A program made the position numbers and the translations under genes. A model generated the notes under the pieces. The model searched no databases and had not been told where the DNA came from. It saw nothing but the letters and a program-made list of their open reading frames with translations. A DNA stretch of 64,000 nucleotides from Acheta domesticus (lineage: Eukaryota; Arthropoda; Insecta; Orthoptera; Gryllidae), in assembly GCA_031308135.1 (NCBI GenBank), contig JAHLJT010008756.1:106295271-106359270 (forward strand). Direction: 5' to 3'. Within the stretch, counting starts at the first letter, position 1, and each line of letters opens with the position of its first letter. Shown one piece after another: positions 21,311-34,071 of the stretch.

Positions 21311-21618
21311 ATGCCCGCGAAAGTTTTTCCTTAAGAGTCTGTACTAATTTAAACTCCTTTTGTTAAAAAATCAGGCCGGTGAGATCCAATTTTTTTCCTT
21401 ACCATCATGAAGAACAGAGATTTTCCTTTCATTTGAAGTATTTTGGGTGGTACTTCACTGTGGACGATCTAACGAACGTACTACCTTAAAGCGAAATGCA
21501 AAATATGCTGAAGAAAATTTCGGTGTGAAAGTTTTGTGATGCTTCAAATCTGTATTAGTTAGTTGAAATTTGAATTTGTCTGTTTTACTTATTACATAGG
21601 TAAAATGAGAAACAACTA
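21311..21618. other. Non-coding stretch, nothing recognised
   Basis: AT-rich sequence without open frames or repeat termini that I can identify. Confidence 0.5.
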
Positions 21619-21801
21619 ATTACTTACTTTTAAGAACATAAAATTATTTTTCCACAAAGTGCATTGTTTCATTATTTGTACACACAGACATTATATGTGT
21701 ATGATCTATGGATATTTTCATCTCAAGTGATAAAATTTGAAATATATACAATACAATGCATTCCTGAGTATTGATGGCTGAATTTTTAGTACTATCATTC
21801 A
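21619..21801. repeat. 183-bp direct duplicate, copy 1
   Basis: It matches 24771-24953 over 183 bp with three visible substitutions (at the TTAT/TTCT, GATC/GACC and AGTA/AGAA positions) and no gaps. It lies about 3.15 kb further along the CRIM1 3' flank than the other copy. Confidence 0.9.
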
Positions 21802-22399
21802 CTATTTTTCGAATGATATTTTTATTTACACAACGGTCTAGACTATCTCGACGCTACGCAAGTGCAAGACCCGCTAAATGGTCATGTAAAAAGGAAATAT
21901 CATAAATTTCATAAATTGTAAAAATTCGGATTTTTTAATCATCCGCTTGACTTGATGCGAATTGCAGATTGAACGTCGAAAATGCGGTAGCTCTGGCAAC
22001 ACTGGTCCCGCACCTCAGAAACAAAATAGGGAAAAGAAAGTCAAAACGGAGGGCAAACACTTGGTAATATCGACTTTTAGTTCGATCAACTTTCGTAAAC
22101 TCAAAATTAAATAATTTTTCACTTAACTATATAATTTTTACGAACGTAATAAATTTATAATTAAAAACGATAAAATATCATTATAAACCCTAATTTCTTT
22201 CCTTTTATAATAATTTCATTCACGTGGAGTCAATGCTATCACTGTTACTGTTAATAAGTGTGATGATTATTAAATGATGTTGTAAGTAATAACTATTAAT
22301 AATAATTTATGGTTATGATTTAAATCATAAGAGCATTAATGTGAATACTCTACATGACATAATTTTTCAGTTATATTGAAAATACTTAATAAAATGTCA
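21802..22399. other. Non-coding stretch, nothing recognised
   Basis: AT-rich with one slightly GC-richer patch (about 21950-22060). No coding signal is seen. Confidence 0.5.
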
Positions 22400-25300
22400 T
22401 AAAATTACACCTGCTTATGATAGTTGTAATTGGAAGTAAGTGAATATTACTTTATATATAAACCAAAAATAATACACGGGAGCTGCTGGTTGATGCTGGT
22501 AATAAGGAAAATGTACAGAAGAACAATGAAACAGTTTTGCCCTCACATACAGTTTATTACTACGCCTTTTGCATCAAATTTCATATTACAGTTTTGGTTC
22601 TTGAAAAGGCAACTCATTTTCACTGGAGGTTTATTTTTAGTCATTAATTACATAAATACATTAATACTCTATATACAGATAAACACTTCACCATTTCTTC
22701 TTTAAGTTATCACATTTTCCTTCATTTTGTTAACATTCAAGTTACAATTTAAGATGGAAGTCAGAGAGATTTAAGTGCAAGGAAAGTTGGTCTGGGGATT
22801 ATTATAAACATTTTTTATTATGAAATATGTATAATGTTTTGAATGTCTGAGTTGCTAGTGTTCAGTACTGATAAAAATCTGTTGGTGAAGCACAAATAAA
22901 ACTACATTTACATTACTTTGTAGAAAACCTTGCCATATACGGTCAAAACAATTTACAAAATTCTCTAACTTGTCTTAAAAAAATAAATATGAAATTCCAA
23001 AGTCTGAATGCTTTTTAATTTCTTGCAATGCCTTATTGAACAAGTGAATATCTACTTGAATTTGCAAGAAATTTAAAATATTATATTCAATTGAGAGTCA
23101 ATCTTTCACATGTGCATTCTATCTATGAAGTTCAAATTTCTTCACTGAAGTGAACAAAAGGACAATCAGACTTTGGTATTCCAAACAAATATATTTATTT
23201 TTGCTTATTTGTCTGTGCCCATCACTTGACGTAATGCACTCCTTTTCAATATATATATGTATATAATATATAAATATATACAAACTGACAAGTAAATATA
23301 AATTATATAACACATATTCTACCTACAATGAAAAAATAAATATACAATTATGCTAATGAACCACCTATGGTTAATGGAAATATCTTACATCCTTTTAATG
23401 GCATGTTACTCATGTTCACTTTTTTTGCTGAACTTAGAAGAGAGGAATTAGGGAAAGAAAAATTAGGGAGAAAAAGCACTGGAGAAATGTAAAAGATCAA
23501 ATGAGATTTACCTCTGCCTTCATTTCAATTAGACCTTTAATGATGATACTATGATATGTTACTAACTAGTTTATAGGCATTTTCTGATTTTTTCCTATTT
23601 GTTAAAACAGGATTTGTTCATCCAGAAGCATAAAAAGGAATGCACTGGAGGAAGAGGAAAGGAAAGCAAATAAAATTTGCATTTGTTTAATCTGTGATTG
23701 CTGACATATCACAAAGATAGATTCCTTTTCTACAAACTGATGTAGGTACATCAACTGAAAGAAATGTGTATCATCTTTTCTGAGAGAAAAATTGTAAATA
23801 TGTAGTCTTGAAAATGTCTTGTGGTGCTTGAAAATGCCATTTAAAATATGGTTGTCTTTAAATGAGTACATATTGTAAGGATGTCCCAGATGCTGCTGTG
23901 TTGCATCTGAGCATCAGAAGAAACTATACATAACACTGATCATCACATTCTTATCAAATACACATTGTAGAAACATTTTCCTACAGTTGCTCAAAGTGAG
24001 GACAATATATCTTTTATAGACGACATATGAAATTACTGAACATGTAACTGTATCCTTCAGCATATTGCAAAATTCTTTTCAAACTTATTTCTTATTTCAT
24101 AATCGAGTCAAGGATAGTTTTGTTCCATATTATTTGACTGTGTATTGTTAGTTAATCAAAACTGCCATTGTAAGTGTGTCTTTGATGTAGATTATCTGAT
24201 ACCACAAAATTACAACATCCCAGTGAAGTTGTGATGGTATTGTAAAAAATTAATTTTCAGTATAATTAACAAATATAACAAATGACATTAGTATTGTGTA
24301 TTTCAACAAATGCAAGCAATTATTGTTTTTTTTTTCTTTCCCAAATTCTCCTATATAATATTTTTTAAAAGGAAAGCATAGGAAATTAAATGAAATTGCT
24401 TAATTCTCTGTTGGTTCATAAAATATGACCAGCTGTCTGATATGTTCAGTCCCTTGGATATGCTCTTCTTTTTATAATGAAAGGGCAAAAGAACTGGATT
24501 TGGTATTTTTGAAAGAGCAGAGAAATTCATACGTTTATGTTTTATATTACAAAAATAAATACATAAATACAAAAGGAGACATTATAATCTAACACTTCAC
24601 GTGTACTTATCTGCCATAAATACATATTTATCTCATGAATACTGCTGAGGAAACTGATAAGAAATAACAAAACATTAATGGTAGATTGTATCTAATGAAT
24701 AAAAAAACAATGAAGACAATAACTAGTGAAGAAAAAAATTGCAAGTGATTTTGATACTGGTTAAAGAGCCATTACTTACTTTTAAGAACATAAAATTCTT
24801 TTTCCACAAAGTGCATTGTTTCATTATTTGTACACACAGACATTATATGTGTATGACCTATGGATATTTTCATCTCAAGTGATAAAATTTGAAATATATA
24901 CAATACAATGCATTCCTGAGTATTGATGGCTGAATTTTTAGAACTATCATTCATACGTTTGGAGCTATGTTGAAGTACACAATCTGTCAGATTTATGATT
25001 GAAATACTTTTCATTAGGTGTTTTGTTTTGAAAATATCTTGCAAACGCCAGATACAACACAACATAGTATGCAAGGTTAACATCAAGAATTTCTATGTAA
25101 AGTTTGATTGCGGAGTCACAACATTCCACCTTACGACGTACGCTGAAAGGAAACAATGTTTAATACCATATCATTGTTTTATATAAGGTCATTTTCTTTA
25201 AATTTTATGTAATGTTATACTTCCATATATATTTATATATATAAATCAAGTTATCAAGTTATTATATAAAAGGTAATGCTTTTAGACATCGAAATTTTCT

Positions 25301-26550
25301 ATCCCTATACATATCCAAAATCTACACCATATTCTACTCAGTACAGAAGCTGCTGTTAGGCTCTCTCATAATCTAATTTTGTTGTTTTTTTAACCATTGG
25401 AATCCTTCTTTTTCACTTTCTGATATCAAGCACAATAAATTTACATTTTCAGAATCCTTGAATTGACAGCAGCACATGTTTCTTAAAGCAAGGAACACAT
25501 ATACGGATTATATTCCTGCTCACACAAAAAGTATAAACAATCTCTGCAGAGAATAAATCATTATATGAATAGTAGAGAAGTACTATTACTAACTCATGCA
25601 CATGGCTTTACTCACAAATTACTTCAAATAGCCAAAGTGAAGTTATGTCAAATATTAGATCAATAGATAATTTGAAATTCATGATCAAAAATACTACCAA
25701 ATTCCCGAGAGCTTAAATATAAACTCTTTCATATTAGATGCAGAAGAAGGGAAAGTATTAAAGAATTTTTTAATGTTTACAATTTGTAATTCACCTGTGC
25801 CTTGTCAGTTTACTTTGTTTACAATAATGCACTTTCAAGCATTATTAATTATCGGAAGAGTTAGCACAGCACATAAACATTACCCAGGTTCACAAAGAAC
25901 AAAACAGATCTAAATACAACTAAGGGGTACAATACTATTCACAGGCCAAGCTGGAGAAATGATTCTTCTTGTTATTCCTCTTCGCTACTCACTTTCAACC
26001 AATACCTTCCCTACCTCCAATGTGGGTGAATGAATGTTGTTAACCAGTGAGATGTTTTGGGTTTTTAGTCAGTGCATTGTGCTTGAATTGGTGTTTTCCA
26101 AGTTCAGGTCTCTTGTCACTCAATGCAAGCATGTTTAGCATACCATTGTATCAGAGAGGCAGCATCATGACGTGTTCAAATGTTTACTGCATAGCCATGT
26201 GCACAGTGTTAGTTTAAAAATTCAGTCATTGGCTTAGGTTAGTATTATAGAGTTCACACTTTGGTTTTCCTTCACATTAGAGAAGAGTCTTCCTCTGGAA
26301 TCACATCAGCCTTTGGTTTCTCTCAAGAAATAACTTGTCAACCACATGATAATGAAATTGCACACACACACACACATTGAGTGCTGCTTCTTTATAACTG
26401 GAGTTGGTAGCAGTAATTTCACTTTCCAGCAATGCCTCTTCATGGTCCTAATTTGAGGAACTATTACCTCATTAAAGGTCATGCTAGTCTTGTGTATCTA
26501 CTTGTACTAAAATAATGATCACACTTGATTGCATCAGTCATATACAAAGT
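22400..26550 (-). other. Probable CRIM1 3'UTR and downstream flank
   Basis: This 4.1 kb stretch directly follows the CRIM1 stop codon. It lacks the transposon debris seen elsewhere, has no credible coding frame, and has the even AT-rich texture of a long 3'UTR. Several TTTATT sites (minus-strand AATAAA) occur, so the cleavage site cannot be fixed by eye. A short (CA)7 lies at about 26360. CRIM1 genes elsewhere have long 3'UTRs; its extent here is inference. Confidence 0.4.
24771..24953. repeat. 183-bp direct duplicate, copy 2 (inside the probable 3'UTR)
   Basis: Partner of 21619-21801. This copy is presumably the original because it lies nearer the gene. Confidence 0.9.
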
Positions 26551-26900
26551 TTATACCGGAGCTAAGGCAGTTTTTTCTGAGGCTCCAAATGATGGTGATT
26601 TTAATGAGTCAAACTGTTGTGAATCATAAGAGGGGACATACTTGTAATGATATGCTTCACATTTAGACTGTCGGTCAGTACTAGTGTAGCGAGGAGGAGG
26701 AAATGAATTTCGATGTGTGTAGCCATTGTAGGCTGGATTTGGGCAAGATTTAGGAGACACATCCAATTTTGGCTGTCGATTCAGGTAACACTGGTAGCAA
26801 ATGTATGCCAGGAGAATCATGAAAATCACCAAGAAAACTCCAATGATTAGAAGATACTTCCATTCCTCTAGCCATGCAGAAGTTGTGAATTCTGCCTGAT
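26551..26900 (-). CDS. crim1: CRIM1 last coding exon: transmembrane helix and cytoplasmic tail
   Basis: The exon starts after the acceptor TTATTTTCAG (minus strand) and ends with TAA at 26551-26553. It encodes about 116 residues. A short juxtamembrane stretch (AEFTTSAWLEEW) leads into one hydrophobic helix (KYLLIIGVFLVIFMILLAYI), then the cysteine-containing YQCYLNRQPK. The roughly 75-residue tail is rich in Ser, Pro and Tyr (NPAYNGYTHRNSFPPPRYTS). This is the architecture of CRIM1, a type I membrane protein that binds BMP-family ligands through its VWC domains. Phase 1 entry joins it to the exon at 27444-27629. The NPAY and PPPRY sequences could be adaptor-binding sites, but this is speculation. 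Confidence 0.85.
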
Positions 26901-27443
26901 CTGAAAATAAAATCAGCATCACATGAGAATGTTGGCAGGGTGAGCAAAAACAATGCAAAAAATAACAAAACAAAAGAAAAACTTTAGTGGAACTAAAACT
27001 GTTTGATTTGTGAGATAACATGATAATGTATCAAACTTTCATTTTATATGTTCCCTTATCTGAACCTAACTTGAAATTTCTTTCATACTCTGGTGTTTGG
27101 AAAATCTGCTACCATGTATGTATTTGATTTCTCAACAAATTCTAAAATTAATGCAAATTCTAAAATACAAATGTAATATTTATAAGATAACACTAAACAC
27201 ATAGGTTGAATATTGATGCCCTCATATGCCTTCAGCAAATTTCAGGAAATATTCCTTAGAGTATGAGAAAGTGTTTATTTTTATATATTTTGTAGTTAAC
27301 TAAATATGGCCAATTAATAAATTAAAAATGAATTGTATTCATGAGAAGCAAAATACCATCTACTACATAAAAATATTGAAACTATTTGTGGATTGAGGGA
27401 AGTTTAATTTCAAATAATGAAATAATCTATTTCATTTTATTAC

Positions 27444-27629
27444 CTGGACAAATGGGACAGCATTGATCAGGAACATTTACAGGGTTTGGACATAAAACAG
27501 GACATTTCCTTGGTGCACACACATTCTGTCCATCACGACATATGCAGCGAGTACATTGATCATTCAGCCATTCTTCCCCTTCTAAGTAGGTAATGTTGCC
27601 TGATACACAGTGCTTGGAGATTCCGTCAT
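27444..27629 (-). CDS. crim1: CRIM1 exon: last VWC domain
   Basis: This 186-bp exon lies between a CTTTTTTTCTTTTCTTTTTCAG-like acceptor and the donor G|GTAATA. It encodes 62 residues with the full VWC cysteine pattern: GEEWLNDQCTRCICRDGQNV, then CAPRKCPVLCPNP and DQCCPICPG. Both ends are phase 1, so the domain can be skipped or duplicated without a frame change. It corresponds to the membrane-proximal VWC of CRIM1. Codon use is AT-rich, in sharp contrast to the preceding exon at 34666-35107. Confidence 0.9.
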
Positions 27630-28090
27630 CTGAAAAAGAAAAGAAAAAATCCAGAACACTCAGTTTAATTTTTGCAATTGAAAAATTTTAATTCATACAC
27701 TCGGGACAAAATTTTGCAGATCCTGCAGTTACAGAAATATGAAGTGTGTAATTGGTCAGCATATAAGATGATTAAAGTCAGAATATTCAAGGATACAGTA
27801 CCACAAGTTAGATTAGAGATTGCTTTAGCAATGTTATTGAAATTTCCACAGTTTGTTTACTTATTTCCAAAACTTTGTTTATTTGTTGATTCATGCCAGA
27901 GTGTTTCGATGAATTCATAGATTGAAGCTCTAATATCAAGATACTCCCATAGCTTGAAAATATTAGATTTGTACAGAATGCTATTAGTGGATTATTAAAT
28001 ACAATGCCAAAGCAAACCTTCCCATTAATTCTATGATTGTCAATTTTCTCAAATTGTATGTCATCTTATATTTACTGAGATTTTTATTCC
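27630..28090 (-). other. CRIM1 intron start, nothing recognised
   Basis: AT-rich intron sequence. The frame at 27672-27920 on the plus strand has no motif and is probably chance. Confidence 0.5.
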
Positions 28091-28640
28091 TTTAACTTTC
28101 TCGTATAGGTAGTATATACAGTAAATGTGCTAAGTATTATGTAATGCAACCAAAAAATCTATTTCACAGTTTTGACAGAAACACGTTTTGGGGATCCCTG
28201 ACCCAGAAAAAGGGTGTCTTCTCTTCAGTCTACCTATGATCAATGTTAAAGAATAACCCATATACAGGATTTTCAAAATATATCAATTTTAAAAAACTGA
28301 ATACTCGTATTTCCCAATCATTCTGCCTGATGTCCTGGTCCATTGAATTTGAAACAAATATTTTAATTTTGTGGGTTACTTAGGTAATAAAAGTCATAGG
28401 AGATTTTAGAAATATTCTCAAAAATTGCTCCAATTTTTAAAAGAAAGTTTTGTAAGAGTAAAATACAGTGAATTATATAGCTATATATTTTCATAAAAAA
28501 ATTTGGAATTAAAAAAGAAAGTTATTAGAATCTCCCACTCTTTTTTTGATGAAGAGATTTTTTCAAGAGATGAAAAACAAATGATATTGCATAGCATTTA
28601 GAAATAATGAGAGAAAGTATGTGCTGTAACGCCGCTAGTT
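28091..28640. repeat. ACTTTC repeat, short copy in a CRIM1 intron
   Basis: It starts ACTTTCTCGTATAGGTAGTA (28095), then TATGTAATGCAACC, ACACGTTTTGGGGATCCCTG and ACCCAGAAAAAGGG. It ends GAGAGAAAGTATGTGCTGTA...CGCTAG at about 28640. The interior is shortened and lacks the simple-repeat core. Confidence 0.6.
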
Positions 28641-28940
28641 TACAATATTTTGCAATGAAACATACAGATTTTGAGTTTCTGACACACGTGACTAATAACA
28701 CCGGACATGCAATTCCCAATTTTAGTAATGAGACTGGCAGTCCTGAGCGGACCAGGCGAAAATTCGCCGCTTGTACTAGAAAGACCGATGGGGATGGTAA
28801 TTCAGCGCGAGCTATTCCCGGTGGTTCGCCATAATATTAGCAATAAATATTCCTTTGCTGCTTTGACATCAGAATCATTGTTTCGCGTCGAAAGTGTTTT
28901 TGTAATCTTCCAATTTCGTTGCAGTAGTAAGTCACCGTAA

Positions 28941-30835
28941 CTTCAACTTTTTCCTAGACTCGAAGTACTGTTGTAGACTTGGTCAACAGCAAGCGTCCGG
29001 AAGTTCTGTCGGCCGGCTGACGAAGTGGGAGCGCGATCGCGAGGCCACGCGCTATACACAGTAGAGAATTGCATCTTTGCGATTTTACTCGCTCATACTC
29101 ACTCGAGCATCCCGTCCTAGAGTACAGGATACTCGAGTATCGCATACTCGAATCTCTGTTATTCGCCTGGCGGGAAGCCGTTATCGTAATGCTTTGAGAC
29201 ATCGAAGATAAAACGTCCATCTCATGTGTTTCATTTTTGAGCGGTAGAGGTTATGGTGCAAAGTGCACCTAGAGAACATATTACAATAATACATACTACA
29301 GCGAAGGGATGGCGGAGGATATTCTTGCTAAATTTATGAATCTTACTTTTGATTTAAGGTATAAAAAACACGATCAAGGTGTGACATTATGCTTTTCTGA
29401 TCTTCACGGAAGCATTCAAGACACTAAAAACCAGTGGAAGAGTGGATGTGATAATCGTATCGAAATATAAAGCGGTTGCTCGCGCGTGAGGAAATAACAC
29501 GCCGCGCCGCGCTAATCAGCACCTTCTCATACTGCTTCCCTTTGGAGAACTGATAAGAACGATGAACGAATGCAGAGTTGAATCGTACGGGAAGGCATTA
29601 TTCAAATTAATCTTCACATAGGGGTAATATAAAAATTTTCTTTGGATTTTAAGAATTAGCAAATATTTTAGTAACATTTATTAATATTTTAATCATGTTA
29701 TTCCCAAGACCTTCCAAAATTATCAATAAACATGACAATGACGTAGTTTCTAAATATAACTTAATCTTCGAAAATAAAGTATTGTGTAACATTACTTTTT
29801 ATTCTCGAAATCGTATTTCAAAAATGTTAATAATATAATACAAAAATTACGTCTGTTATACAAAATAAAAAATAATACAATACAAAACATAAGTATGTGT
29901 TAAATTATAGTAAATATTTTACCATTCTTCAAAAGTGTATTTGTATTTACAAAAGTTCGGTGTGGCAAGGCGCGACGCGTACTTAGAACGAAGTTTCGCA
30001 GCCGCACCGGAAACAAGATAACCTACAGGTCACTAATCGAAAGATGAGCGTCGCTTCACAAAGCATGGGCCGGAAACTTACGAAAGTATGAGCAAATTTT
30101 CCGCTTATCACTATTATGACAATAACTAATTCAAATTTCGTGTCACGCTCACTGCCTGCGCAGATATTGAAAAGTATAAAATTTCAAAGACTATAGGCAG
30201 CAAACTTAGTAGGAAGTACATACAAGCAAATAACATTTTATAATATTTGATTATTAAGAATTCATGCACATTTTGGCGTCATGGATTAATAAAATTTCAC
30301 ACACTTGCTCAGGCGACAATGAGTTTCTCTTGTCTTTTAAAATAATCACTAATGACTAATAAAACAACGAATAAAATCTGTTTCCAAACTTCACTTCTCA
30401 CATTTTTACTTTAGCTTGTATACACTGCTGTGAAGTTTATTTTCTAACATACTTTTGTCTTCACTCTCCATCACTGTAAGCCAAGTACTACCTCGATGCG
30501 CTTTCGAGTATGACATACCCGACCGGGTATCAGATGCTCGAATGAATTCGCATCTCAGTGACATCTGGCGGCCAAAAGGAGAAGTCTTTGGTGCAGCAAG
30601 CTTTCTCGAGTAAAATGCTCGAATGTAAGGCACTAATACACAGCTGCCGTACCAGAAATTCCATTAATTCACACATTTTGCTTGTTTCGCCGTTTGCATA
30701 AACATAGTAATTTCTTATGTTACGAATGTCTTATTATTTAAATTTAATTATATAAATATGGAACTTCGTCAACATTTTCCTAGTCTCAGAGCACTGATGT
30801 ACACTTGCTCAACAGCAAAATTTGTTACTCACAAT
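28941..30835. other. Possible uncharacterised mobile element in a CRIM1 intron
   Basis: CTTCAACTTTTTCCTAGACT...GGTCAACAGCAAG (28941-29000) is matched loosely by CGTCAACATTTTCCTAGTCT...GCTCAACAGCAAA (30765-30825). ACTCGAGTATC and CATACTCGAAT near 29130-29150 are echoed by TTTCGAGTATGACATACCC near 30500. A 53-residue open frame begins ATGGCGGAGGATATTC (29309-29470). None of this identifies a family. Confidence 0.2.
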
Positions 30836-31199
30836 CAGTGGCGGTTTGTAGGGTAGTGCCAGTGTGCCATGGAACCACCAACAAAATGGAAGGAAAATAA
30901 ATTTTTCTACACAAATTTGTTTTCAAAATATTTTTCTTTATAGTAATTCATTTGAACGCGCCCTTAGTCATTCGATGCTCTGTCAATACTCTCTTCCAAT
31001 GCACAGAGCGCAGTGCTATCTGTCGGCCTCCTCCCAAACCTCTGAGCCACCTTCTGACTGGCACAGTCTCTGCCCATTTAACGCCGATCAAATTACGCTC
31101 TGTTGGTTTGTATGAGTGTCTTATGAATGAGACGGTGCCAGGATCGAACTGCCACAGTAGTGACCGTTTTGTTCAATAGAGTACACTAATGGCACAAGC

Positions 31200-31925
31200 T
31201 TTTAAATTTGAAATTTTTTCGGCGTCTTCCTAGAACTACAAAATTAAAGATAGAGATTTTTTCTTCCAATCAAATTTGTTGTCCAAAGCGAGTTCTTTCA
31301 TTAAGGTCATGTAAATTTTTTTGAAAATTTTGGTAGTTTTTGCGCAATTTTGGTAGTTTGCACGCAATATTTGAAATTTTAAAAAATTACAAAAATCAGA
31401 TTTTCTCAAAAACGGCTCCAAATTTTTTCTGTAAACTTTTGGTAGGGGTAGTGCTAAATAAGCTCTATGAGATGACAATAACGCCATACCGCTCTATTCT
31501 TTAGTTATCTCAAAAATTACAAAAATGAAATTTTTGACTTGTCTCTCATGTTAATATTTACATTAGCGGCGATTTGTTGACATGATTATATTAATGAGTA
31601 CATGTGCTTTAAATAATGTCAAATAATGTTTCTTGAAAATTGAATAGTTTTCTGTGAAAAGTAGCTCAAAATTCCGTATTTTCAGAAACGCTCATTTTCT
31701 CAAAAATGGCTTCAAATTTTTTGTTCAAACTTTTCAAATGGATAGTGCTAATTGCACTCTGATATGGCGTAAAGTTCATTTTGGGGTGTTTTTTGTTTTT
31801 TCAAAAATTACACAAATGTAATTTTTTTGAAAGTTCTCTCTTACCGTTAAAATGCACATTTCCAGCAGCGCTTAAACGCCATTTTCTTGAAAACGGCTCC
31901 AAATTTTTCAACGAAAATTGCCATT
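31200..31925. repeat. ACTTTC repeat, internal part
   Basis: Units starting TTTTCTCAAAAACGGCTCCA and AAAACTTTTGGTAGGGGTAG follow the order seen at 6770-7500. Neither terminus is present. The right side is cut by the element with long inverted repeats at 31931. Confidence 0.7.
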
Positions 31926-31930
31926 TAGGT

Positions 31931-33093
31931 AGTGGCGTGCGGTGATAATTTTAGGAGGGGAAGCACTTTTGAAGTCCAAGGTATAAAACACGTAAAACAG
32001 TTAAAGATGATGAATAACAAAATGTGAATATTAACCCGGGCGTCTTGCATACGAACGTAAATGGTCGCCTGGGAGTAAACAGACCCCAAGGAAAATTTCT
32101 TTAGCTAAATGCCTTCGAGCATTATAAAAAAATATAATTCGGTATTTATGTGACTTACAACTTACCCTTATTTATCGAGTACTTAGTTATTTAAAATTAT
32201 TAACAAATTTAAAAATCCATCAATACATTAAAGTCATATATTTTTTTCTTTCATAAAATGAAAAATAAGTGCGTAAACTTTAATATATGGTGAATGTTAA
32301 TTTGAAAATGTATCTACAGAGTTCAGTAATAATGTTTTTCACGACCTATACAATGGATATGATGTCCGTTCTACTGTTTTCTTGCACTTTTCACATTCTC
32401 TGGATGCTCTGCGGTTTAAATTCTTCGGACAAATTTCAAGTCCTGTTAGTTCTCTTTCTTGCATCTTATGTTTCTTGTTTTTGCTCTGAGTGCAAATATT
32501 GTATTATTTTTGGTATCAACTTGGTATTTTTGGTATTATTTATGGTAACAATCCGGGTAGAATTCATCTCATAATAGCACAATGGGAATACGTTCCAAAC
32601 TTCCGTCTGCAATTCTCATGTGTGGCGATTCCTCGAAATACCAGTAATGTTTTATTCTTATGAAAGTTGATCGTGCCTACTTCGAATGTACCACCGGAAA
32701 CGGAGATTATCGTAAGAGATCCGTGGGCGTTGCACCGCGCGGTCGGCTCTGCCTGTCAACGCGAGTTGTTCTCACTTTCCTCGCTAGATGCCATGACTAC
32801 TGCGGGGAATGAGTTCACCGATTGCATTCTCTTCTCGTAAGAGAGAACTGCAGAACAGTACTCAAAGAATTAGCTTGTTTATAATACTTTCTTTAACTTA
32901 AGGCATTTTGGCAACGAAATTTTCCCTGGGGTCTGTTTTCTCCCACGCGACCAGTGACGTTCGTATGCAAGATGCGGCCTCTCCCTTAATATTCACATTT
33001 TGAGAAAATTCATATCATCTTTACCTGTTTTACGTTTTTATATCTTGGATTTCAAAAGTGCTTCCCCTACTAAAATTATCACCGAACGCCACT
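31931..33093. mobile_element. Non-autonomous DNA transposon with ~200-bp inverted repeats
   Basis: The left arm (31931 to about 32130) and the right arm (about 32872-33093) are inverted repeats. AGTGGCGTGCGGTGATAATT, GGGGAAGCACTTTTGAA, TCTTGCATACGAACGT and AACAGACCCCA(A/G)GGAAAATTTC all recur in reverse order and orientation. Divergence is roughly 15%. The centre (32130-32870) has a 95-residue hydrophobic open frame (32287-32574) that shows no known motif and is probably chance. The CAGTGGCG-type terminus is common among cut-and-paste transposons, so the superfamily is not settled. The flanks differ: ACTTTC repeat on the left, Tc1 copy on the right. Confidence 0.75.
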
Positions 33094-33094
33094 G

Positions 33095-34071
33095 GCGTGA
33101 GCGTTCACGACCGGCAGGGCCACAGGTTGAAGGATCTCCTGAACGTACCGTGCGCTGTCACGGTGCCTCTGAGGAATACTAACGTTGAACGGGCACCATA
33201 AGATTTCGGTCCACACCATCACACCTGGCTGGAGGGACGTGTGATGGGACACCACAAATCGCTCGTCGTGGCGCTTCCTATTGCGCCTCCAGACACGGAC
33301 CCTGTGGTCGTCGCCATCAAGGCAGAAGCGGGACTCGTCGTTGATGATGATCCACTGCAAGTCTGCATGGCCCCAGAACGGTCGTTCCCGACACCAGGCG
33401 AGTCTGTTGCAACGTTGCTGGGGTGCGAGGGGCAGGCGTCATAACGGTTAGCATAGGGCGAGCCCTGCGTTGTGCAACCGCCTGCCAGTGGTACTGCCAC
33501 TTACAGGATGTGGCAGTGTAGGCTGCACAGCCCGCTGAATCACCGCTGAAGCACCTATAGTTGCTGTTGGATCTGGTCGCCCATTGCGGACCATCCAGTC
33601 GGTCCTCCCTCCTCGTGCGTGGCGGACGTACAGATTCTGCATGTCGTGTGTGCGTGCCTTCCTCAATCCATTGCCGCCAACAGCGGGCGATGGTGGTGTC
33701 CGTACGATCGGAGTGGCGCGCAATACAGAGACAGGACCAACCAGCCTCCCGCACACCCATGGTGCGGCCCCTCTCGAAAGCTTCTATCTAGACAACCGGC
33801 TGTAGAACATGTCGCCTAGGCGTAGTGTACGTACAGGTGACGCTCTGGCGACGATACCCGATGTCGCAATGGCCGGCGCGGCCGTTTGAGATCCTCTTTT
33901 CTCAGCTGGTGGGCACGACGTCACTCCCTAACCCCCGATCCCCCAGTGCGCGGCCGACCGTGAAAACGAAATCATTGGCTTAGTGAATCGTGTGCAAAAT
34001 ACCCACCAAGTTTGCAGCGGATCAGTAGGGTCCTTCGGGGTGCAGCTTTTATTTTATGACGATGAGTGTAT
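33095..34071 (-). mobile_element. Tc1-like transposon, 5' two-thirds, reversed
   Basis: The right end, reverse-complemented, is TACACTCATCGTCATAAAAT, the same terminus as at 11660. The minus strand then encodes the N-terminal half of a transposase. The element stops at GTGAACGCTCACGC, in the middle of the gene, exactly where the element with long inverted repeats begins. The 3' third is not found on the far side of that element. Confidence 0.8.
33096..33795 (-). pseudogene. Tc1-like transposase pseudogene, truncated
   Basis: In successive minus-strand frames: ARHSDRTDTTIARCWRQWIE (helix-turn-helix region, about 33680-33740), GGRTDWMVRNGRPD, then WIIINDESRFCLDGDDHRVR (about 33295-33355) with the DESRF block and first catalytic Asp, VWRRNRKRHDERF and VQEILQPVALPVVNAH. 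The QDNA and SPDLxPIEN blocks are missing because the copy ends. Frameshifts are present near 33320 and 33450. Confidence 0.85.

Noticed and set aside
29309..29470. 53-residue open frame beginning ATGGCGGAGGATATTC
   Set aside because: Short, no motif and no splice context; kept only as a note within the possible element at 28941-30835.
30838..30875. CAGTGGCGGTTTGTAGGGTA, which looks like a transposon terminus
   Set aside because: Only the first 8 bases match the termini of the element at 31931-33093, and no inverted partner was found nearby.
32287..32574. 95-residue hydrophobic, cysteine-rich open frame
   Set aside because: It lies in the centre of a non-autonomous element, and its T-rich composition alone gives such a peptide.
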